Shown here: positions 32,375 through 37,635 of the stretch, piece by piece | How positions within the stretch are numbered: the stretch's first letter is position 1 | Layout: each line of letters starts with the position of its first letter | Source of the DNA: an uncultured Pelagibacteraceae bacterium | Lineage (GTDB): Bacteria; Pseudomonadota; Alphaproteobacteria; Pelagibacterales; Pelagibacteraceae | Length of the DNA stretch: 37,635 nucleotides | Reading direction: 5' to 3' | Assembly (NCBI GenBank): GCA_902554135.1 | Contig: CACDNJ010000003.1 | Span: 1 to 37,635 of the forward strand | Program-made: the position numbers and the translations under genes | Notes under the pieces: model-generated | Seen by the model: the letters and a program-made list of their open reading frames with translations, nothing else | Databases searched by the model: none | Told to the model about the DNA's origin: nothing

Positions 32375-33616
32375 ATGAATAAATTAGCAAAACTATTTAT
32401 TACATTTATTTCGGCTATTGCTATGGCACTAGTAAGTTTCTCTTCATCTTTTGCAAAAGTTGAAGGCGAATATATAGTGTTAGGCTCAGCGATATCTCTT
32501 ACAGGAAAATACTCTTCTAACGGAGTGCACACTCAAAACGGTTATAACTTAGCGGTTGACCGAATTAATTCAATGGGTGGCGTAAAAGTTGGCGGAAAAA
32601 GTTATAAATTTGAGATCATTTATTACGATGATGAATCAAATCCTAAAAGAGCAGCTCAGTTAGCTGAAAGACTAATTAAACAAGATGGCGTTCATTATAT
32701 GCTTGGACCTTACAGTTCAGGTTTAACGAAAGCTATCGCACCAGTAACCGAGAAATATAAAATTCCTATGGTTGAAGCAAATGGTGCATCAAGATCTTTA
32801 TTTACTAAAGGTTATAAATATTTGTTCGCGGTGTTATCACCAGCTAACCAATACCTTGAAGTAGCAATCGATCTTGCGGTTGAAAAAAATGGTGGTAAGC
32901 CAGTTAAAATTGCGCAAGCATTTGAACAAGATGCTTTCTCACAAGACGTGAGACTTGGTATCTTAGATGCTGCAAAAAGAACTGGATCTAAAATTATCAT
33001 TGATGACAAGTTACCAAAAGAGCTAAATGATATGGCTGCTACATTGGCAAAAGTTAAAGCAACTAAGCCAGATGTACTTGTTGTATCAGGACATACAAAA
33101 GGCGCATTAACTGCAATCAGACAAATTTCTGAAATGAAAGTTGATGTACCAATGTTAGCGATGACACACTGCGATGCTGCAAAACTTTCTAAACAACACG
33201 GAAAGAAGTCAGAATATGCATTGTGTGCTTCTCAGTGGCATAAAAACTTAAGCTACAAAGATAAATTCTTTGGAACTGGTAAGAAGTATGACAAAGACTT
33301 TAAAAAAGAATTTGGTTATGCTCCACCTTACCAATCAGCTGAGTCATCTGCTGCTTTATTAGTGTTTAAAGATGCGTTCGAAAGAGCAAATTCTTTTGAC
33401 AGAGATAAAGTTAGAGATGCTTTAAAAACTACAGAGATGCAAACTTTCTATGGAAACATTAAATTTGGTCCTGGCGGTCAAAACACTGCTAAGCCAATGA
33501 TCTTGTTCCAAGTAAGATGCAAAGGTGATGTGTGTGAGAATAAAGTTGTTGCTCCTACAAAATGGGCTTCAGATAAATTCTTCCACCCAATTCCACCTTG
33601 GTCTGAAAGAGGTTAA
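32375..33616 (+). CDS. livK: Amino acid ABC transporter substrate-binding protein
   Basis: Periplasmic binding protein of 413 residues (Peripla_BP_6 type) that captures branched-chain or other amino acids for the Liv permease. The signal peptide ends near SFSSSFAK. The mature start EYIVLGSAISLTGKYSSNG and the IIYYDDESNPKRAAQLAERLI segment are typical. The ribosome site GGGGG lies four bases before ATG. SAR11-like organisms carry several such proteins, so the ligand could be a polar compound; it cannot be read from sequence. Confidence 0.9.
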   Translation: MNKLAKLFITFISAIAMALVSFSSSFAKVEGEYIVLGSAISLTGKYSSNGVHTQNGYNLAVDRINSMGGVKVGGKSYKFEIIYYDDESNPKRAAQLAERLIKQDGVHYMLGPYSSGLTKAIAPVTEKYKIPMVEANGASRSLFTKGYKYLFAVLSPANQYLEVAIDLAVEKNGGKPVKIAQAFEQDAFSQDVRLGILDAAKRTGSKIIIDDKLPKELNDMAATLAKVKATKPDVLVVSGHTKGALTAIRQISEMKVDVPMLAMTHCDAAKLSKQHGKKSEYALCASQWHKNLSYKDKFFGTGKKYDKDFKKEFGYAPPYQSAESSAALLVFKDAFERANSFDRDKVRDALKTTEMQTFYGNIKFGPGGQNTAKPMILFQVRCKGDVCENKVVAPTKWASDKFFHPIPPWSERG

Positions 33617-33630
33617 ACTTTTTTAATTAT

Positions 33631-33666
33631 GTCCCCTAAATTAATAATTTAGGGGGCATTTTTTTT
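33631..33666 (+). terminator. Intrinsic terminator/attenuator between livK and livH
   Basis: GTCCCCTAAATT (33631-33642) pairs over 12 positions (one G-U) with AATTTAGGGGGC (33646-33657), loop AAT, followed by eight T (33659-33666) that touch the livH ATG. It should stop most transcripts after livK and lower the amount of permease relative to binding protein. The only G-rich sequence that could serve livH as ribosome site is inside the stem. Confidence 0.85.
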
Positions 33667-34560
33667 ATGGATTTTTTGATTTTTCAAGCTCCAATGTTAA
33701 TGGTCCAAGCTTCCTTGGACGGAATTCTATTAGGAATTTTATTTGCTTTAATCGCATATGGGATGGCTCTTCAATGGGGAGTGATGAACATAATCAATAT
33801 TGCCCAAGGCGATTTAGTTATTTTAGGAGGATACATTGCTTACACCATGTATCTTGCTGGAATTCATCCAGCTTGGGGAGTTATTGTTTCTCCAATTTTA
33901 ATGTATTTCGTTGGCTGGGGACTTTATAAACTAGTAATTAATAAAGTTGTAGATCGAGACTTATTTATTTCAATTTTAGCAACTTTTGGTATCGCAATTG
34001 TATTTCAACAGTTAATGAATTTTATTTTTGGTGCAGACGTAGTTGTGGCACAATCTGAATATGGAACAACAATGTTGTTTGATAATTCAGTTACCCTACC
34101 AAATTCAAAAATATTCTCTGCTTTTGTAAGCTTAGCATATGCAATAGCTTTGGTTATTTACATGAAAAAATCTAGACTCGGACGAGCTATTAGAGCCACA
34201 GCTCAAAATGCAAGAGCAGCGAAAATTCTTGGTGTAGATACTGAAAAAGTTTATGCAGCAACTTTTGGAATAAACGCTGCATTGTGTGGAATTGCGGGTG
34301 CTCTAATTTCAATCACTCTTACTCTTCATCCTTATGTAGGACTTCCTTATACAGTTAGATCTTTCATGATAGTTATCGTAGCAGGCCTTGGAAACTTACC
34401 GGCGGTAGCAATTTCAGGCATGGGACTAGGACTTTTTGAGGAGTTTGCAGATTACATTTTAGGTACAGAATTTAGAATTGGAGCAGTATTTATGCTTCTA
34501 GTTTTCATATTAGTTTACAGAAGATTTAAACTTTCTAAGAAAAGGGAATATTTAAAATAA
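33667..34560 (+). CDS. livH: Liv-type ABC transporter permease LivH
   Basis: First membrane subunit of the amino acid ABC transporter, 297 residues with about eight helices. ALIAYGMALQWGVMNIINIAQGDLVILGGY near residues 23-52 is the LivH hallmark, and RAIRATAQNARAAKILGVD is the loop that contacts the ATPases. ATG follows directly on the terminator T-tract. The stop overlaps livM by one base. Confidence 0.93.
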   Translation: MDFLIFQAPMLMVQASLDGILLGILFALIAYGMALQWGVMNIINIAQGDLVILGGYIAYTMYLAGIHPAWGVIVSPILMYFVGWGLYKLVINKVVDRDLFISILATFGIAIVFQQLMNFIFGADVVVAQSEYGTTMLFDNSVTLPNSKIFSAFVSLAYAIALVIYMKKSRLGRAIRATAQNARAAKILGVDTEKVYAATFGINAALCGIAGALISITLTLHPYVGLPYTVRSFMIVIVAGLGNLPAVAISGMGLGLFEEFADYILGTEFRIGAVFMLLVFILVYRRFKLSKKREYLK

Positions 34561-35624
34561 TGCAAAAAATGAAACAAAAAGATTTAATATTATATTCTGG
34601 CCTAATTATCTTAGGTTTAGCAGCTCCCTATTTATTCTCTGCTTTTAAAGTTCAGCTTACATATCTTTGTGTCTTGATCGTATTGGCGATGACTTGGAAT
34701 TTACAAGGTGGAGAAATGGGCTACAATAGTTTTGGAAATATCCTTTTCTACGGTCTTGGAATGTACTTAACTGCATCAGTTCAAGTGGGTATGTTTTTTC
34801 CATTAGCAGAATGGACAGAAAGCGGTGGAGAAAAAACATTCGTGCATACTACAGCACAATATTTTCAAGGGATAGGTGTAGGGTTATTAGTTTCAGCTAT
34901 TATTCCAGCATTAGTCGCAGGCGCCATAGGTTATGCTATTTTAGGTTTGAGAGGTCATTATTTTGCTATTTGCACTTTAGGTTTAGGGATCGCAGCAGGT
35001 GAAATTGCTGGAGGTATAGAAATAATTGGAGCTGGTCAAGGCTTTACCACACCACCTTTTCCTGCAGAAATAGTTGACGTTGAAGCCAGAGGGAAGTTTT
35101 TCTACTTTTTAAGTTTTTTTGTATTAGTTCTAGCATTTGTTTTTGTAAAATATATTTACGGCTCTAGGTTTAGATTAATTTTAAATGCGATAAGAGATAA
35201 TGAAGACAAAGCAGAAGCAATGGGTATTCAAACAATGAAATATAAAATTGTTGGTTGGATGGTATCTGCATTTTTCTGTGGTCTTGCCGGTGGAATTATG
35301 GGTGGATTAATTGGATATATAGATTCAACGGATGTTGCATTTGATGGAAGAGAGATGGGAGTGTTTATGGTCTTAATGGCAATACTTGGTGGAAAAGGAA
35401 CTTTGTGGGGACCAATTATTGGTGCAACTTTATTCCATTTCTTCAAAGAAGGTCTTTGGACTTTTATATTAGGTTGGCAATATGTTGCGTTAGGAGTTTT
35501 GATTGTTGTAATTGTAATTTATTTCCCAGAGGGATTAATGGGTTGGTTAAGAGAAAAATATCCCGAAAGATTTGGAGAAGTTATAGATGAAAAAGATCGT
35601 AAATCACAGGTGGAATTAAAATGA
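34560..35624 (+). CDS. livM: Liv-type ABC transporter permease LivM
   Basis: Second membrane subunit, 354 residues. MTWNLQGGEMGYNSFGNILFYGLGMYL matches the N-terminal family pattern, and LILNAIRDNEDKAEAMGIQTMKYK near residues 210-233 is the cytoplasmic coupling loop. There is a hydrophilic insert at about residues 85-100. It overlaps livH by one base and livG by four, giving close translational coupling. Confidence 0.92.
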   Translation: MQKMKQKDLILYSGLIILGLAAPYLFSAFKVQLTYLCVLIVLAMTWNLQGGEMGYNSFGNILFYGLGMYLTASVQVGMFFPLAEWTESGGEKTFVHTTAQYFQGIGVGLLVSAIIPALVAGAIGYAILGLRGHYFAICTLGLGIAAGEIAGGIEIIGAGQGFTTPPFPAEIVDVEARGKFFYFLSFFVLVLAFVFVKYIYGSRFRLILNAIRDNEDKAEAMGIQTMKYKIVGWMVSAFFCGLAGGIMGGLIGYIDSTDVAFDGREMGVFMVLMAILGGKGTLWGPIIGATLFHFFKEGLWTFILGWQYVALGVLIVVIVIYFPEGLMGWLREKYPERFGEVIDEKDRKSQVELK

Positions 35625-36355
35625 GTCTTTTAAAAGTAAAAAATGTAAGCAAATCTTTTGGAGGGGTGAAAGCCAATGTGGATATTTCTGTTTCCGTGGA
35701 GCAAGGTTCAATAGTTGGCTTAATCGGACCAAACGGTTCTGGCAAAACAACGTTATTTAATTCAATCGTTGGAACTCATCCAATTGATCAAGGGTCTATC
35801 ATTTTTAATAATACTGAAGTTTCAGAAATGCCTGTCCCTGCAGTAGCTAAACTGGGATTATTAAGAACATTTCAGCAAACAAGAATTTATTCTAAACTTA
35901 ATTGCGTAGAAAATATGTTAATTAGCCACAAGGCTAGTGACTCAGGCTTTATATTTGCAAAAATACCTACAGAGCTTACTGAAAAAGCAGAAAATCTTTT
36001 AAACTTTGTAGGACTCTATCAAAAAAGAAATTTAAGAGCAGGAGATTTATCATTTGGCCAGCAAAAACTTTTAGAATTAGCAATGGCATTAATGAATGAA
36101 CCTAAAATGCTATTATTGGATGAGCCTACAGCAGGTATTAACCCAACGTTGATCAATGGAATCATAGATAGACTTATAAAGATTAATAAAGATTATGGAA
36201 TTACTCTGTTAGTAATAGAGCATAATATGAAAGTTATAATGAGTTTAGCTCAAAGTATTTTTTGTTTGGCTCATGGAAAACTTTTAGCGGAAGGCTCACC
36301 AGATCAAATTAAAAATGATAAGCGAGTTGTGGATGCTTATTTAGGAGCTCAATAA
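35621..36355 (+). CDS. livG: Liv-type ABC transporter ATPase LivG
   Basis: First ATP-binding subunit, 244 residues. Walker A is GPNGSGKTT near residues 36-44, the signature is LSFGQQK (LSGGQ-like), Walker B is LLLDEPTAGI, and the switch histidine is in VIEHNM. AKLGLLRTFQQTRIY is typical of LivG. It overlaps livM by four bases and livF by one. Confidence 0.93.
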   Translation: MSLLKVKNVSKSFGGVKANVDISVSVEQGSIVGLIGPNGSGKTTLFNSIVGTHPIDQGSIIFNNTEVSEMPVPAVAKLGLLRTFQQTRIYSKLNCVENMLISHKASDSGFIFAKIPTELTEKAENLLNFVGLYQKRNLRAGDLSFGQQKLLELAMALMNEPKMLLLDEPTAGINPTLINGIIDRLIKINKDYGITLLVIEHNMKVIMSLAQSIFCLAHGKLLAEGSPDQIKNDKRVVDAYLGAQ

Positions 36356-37140
36356 TGGCAAATCAATATGAAGTTTTAGGAAAAGCTCCAGGCGTTGAAG
36401 ATTTACAAAAACTTTCAGGATCTAACTTGCATTTACAAATTAAAAATTTATCAGCTGGTTACGGAAAGATGGAAATACTTCATAATTTCAATTTGCTTGT
36501 AGATAAAGCTCAATCTTTATGTCTCATTGGGCCCAACGGTGCAGGAAAATCTACAATCCTTCATTCCATTTATGGTTTCACAAATATTTTTTCAGGACAA
36601 ATCGAAATTGATGGAAATGAGATTACCAAACTTACCCCAGCTCAAAAATTAAAAAGCTGTGGGATAGCTTATATTCTTCAAGATAATTCAGTATTTCCCG
36701 ATATGACAGTAGAAGAAAATTTATTAATGGGAGGCTATATTAAAGATAAAACTGAAGAGTCGTACGCTGAAGCTAAAAGAGTTTTGGAAAAGTATGAAAG
36801 ATTAAATAAAAGACGAAGCCAACCAGCAAAAGTTTTATCAGGAGGGGAAAGAAGACTTCTTGAAATATCAAGAGCTTTAGTTATGCGTCCCTCAATCCTT
36901 TTGGTAGATGAACCTTCGATAGGATTAGAACCTCGATATATTGAAATGGTTTTTGAAATTTTGGACGATCTTCAAAAGAATGAAAAGAAAACCATTATCA
37001 TGGTTGAACAAAATGCAAAAAAAGGTCTTGAGTTTGCAGACATCGGTTACGTATTAGTTTCTGGACAAACTGCCATAGTTGGAAAAGGAAATGATTTATT
37101 AAAAAATCCTGATGTTGGAAGATTATTTCTTGGCGGTTAA
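36355..37140 (+). CDS. livF: Liv-type ABC transporter ATPase LivF
   Basis: Second ATP-binding subunit, 261 residues. Walker A is GPNGAGKST, the signature is LSGGERR, and Walker B is LLVDEPS. IAYILQDNSVFPDMTVEENL agrees with LivF. The N-terminus is about 25 residues longer than in typical LivF (MANQYEVLGKAPGVEDLQKL precedes the first strand). The switch histidine position reads IMVEQN, as is normal in LivF. The stop overlaps the next gene by one base. Confidence 0.93.
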   Translation: MANQYEVLGKAPGVEDLQKLSGSNLHLQIKNLSAGYGKMEILHNFNLLVDKAQSLCLIGPNGAGKSTILHSIYGFTNIFSGQIEIDGNEITKLTPAQKLKSCGIAYILQDNSVFPDMTVEENLLMGGYIKDKTEESYAEAKRVLEKYERLNKRRSQPAKVLSGGERRLLEISRALVMRPSILLVDEPSIGLEPRYIEMVFEILDDLQKNEKKTIIMVEQNAKKGLEFADIGYVLVSGQTAIVGKGNDLLKNPDVGRLFLGG

Positions 37141-37635
37141 TGATAAATTCTGCGTATTTTCTTTTAGGCTTTAAATCTGTTCGTTCAGCTGATAGCCCAG
37201 CCATTGCTTTAGGATGTAGTTTTTTAGCTATTGGAGCATTGCTAAAAAACATTGGTTTTAATTTTCAGCAAAGCTTCTTTTCTACTTTCTTTACTTATGC
37301 CTTGCCCGGTCAGCTTGTTATGGCGGAATCTTTTTTGATTGGAGCATCTTTAATAAATATCTTTATTGGTGTTTGGTTAGTTAATGCTCGTTTATTTCCC
37401 ATGGCAGTTTCAATGTTTCCGTTACTCAAAAGTCATCAACAACCTAAATGGAAATACTATTTGTCATGTCATTTTCTTGCAGTTTCTTCTTGGCTGATAA
37501 TGAAGAAAGATTACAGAACCATTGATGAAGATCACAGAATAGATTTTTGGATAGGAATCGGAACAGCAACTTGGTCCATTGCTATTTTTTCAACGGTTCT
37601 AGGATTTGTAGTTTCTGACTATCTAAGCAAAGATA
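37140..37635 (+). CDS. azlC: AzlC-family amino acid permease (3' partial)
   Basis: The open frame starts in a TAATG junction with livF and runs unbroken to the window end (165 codons seen). The reading MINSAYFLLGFKSVRSADSPAIALGC, several hydrophobic helices and TYALPGQLVMAE match the AzlC family, whose members pair with AzlD to export branched-chain amino acids. Coupling to an uptake ABC system is notable, since it would pair import with efflux of similar compounds. The C-terminus and any azlD lie beyond the window. Confidence 0.8.
   Translation, partial: MINSAYFLLGFKSVRSADSPAIALGCSFLAIGALLKNIGFNFQQSFFSTFFTYALPGQLVMAESFLIGASLINIFIGVWLVNARLFPMAVSMFPLLKSHQQPKWKYYLSCHFLAVSSWLIMKKDYRTIDEDHRIDFWIGIGTATWSIAIFSTVLGFVVSDYLSKD

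Noticed and set aside
1..37635. tRNA, rRNA, CRISPR array, insertion sequence or attachment-site repeats
   Set aside because: None was seen on either strand by reading; the spacing between genes leaves little room, and no direct repeats flank the accessory block except the paralogous genes themselves.

Overview
The window is AT-rich and very tightly packed. Many genes overlap by 1-4 bases (TAATG or ATGA junctions), Shine-Dalgarno sites are often missing, and no tRNA, rRNA, transposase, integrase or CRISPR array is visible. The gene set points to a marine alphaproteobacterium of the SAR11/Pelagibacterales type: a SAM-II-type riboswitch before a betaine-homocysteine methyltransferase, heterotetrameric sarcosine oxidase, an ETF/ETF-QO operon and a Liv ABC transporter. 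This placement is inference from gene content and composition; no marker gene is present.

Left flank (1-7189, + strand): the 3' part of a dimethylglycine/sarcosine dehydrogenase-like flavoprotein is followed without spacing by etfB, etfA, ETF-ubiquinone oxidoreductase, an EamA permease and a membrane methyltransferase-like protein. Right flank (22604-30108, - strand): bhmT, metY and soxBDAG, headed by a sigma70-like promoter, a SAM-II aptamer and an intrinsic terminator. Together the flanks encode demethylation of glycine betaine: betaine to dimethylglycine (BHMT, making methionine), then sarcosine (dehydrogenase feeding ETF and the quinone pool), then glycine (sarcosine oxidase).

Between them (7193-22584) lies an accessory block of about 15 kb made almost entirely of exported or membrane proteins, mostly of unknown function. 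It holds five tandem paralogues of a roughly 200-residue secreted family plus a sixth copy at the far end; an exported caspase-fold protease next to an exported trypsin-like protease with seven 13-residue acidic repeats; a small predicted regulator divergent from a pentameric ligand-gated ion channel; two small exported or membrane proteins; a PrsW-type intramembrane protease; a coiled-coil membrane protein coupled to a cysteine-rich secreted protein; a secreted phospholipase D-family enzyme; and a Sel1-repeat protein. Three copies of one dyad with exactly 16 bases between half-sites lie in its intergenic regions. The block reads like an envelope sensing or proteolysis module, but that is inference.

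Far right (30296-37635): msrB and ccdA, a convergent glutaredoxin gene, a LysE-family exporter, a complete branched-chain/polar amino acid ABC transporter (livKHMGF order) with a terminator hairpin between the binding protein and the permeases, and the start of an AzlC-family gene cut by the window edge. No stretch longer than about 200 bases lacks a gene.
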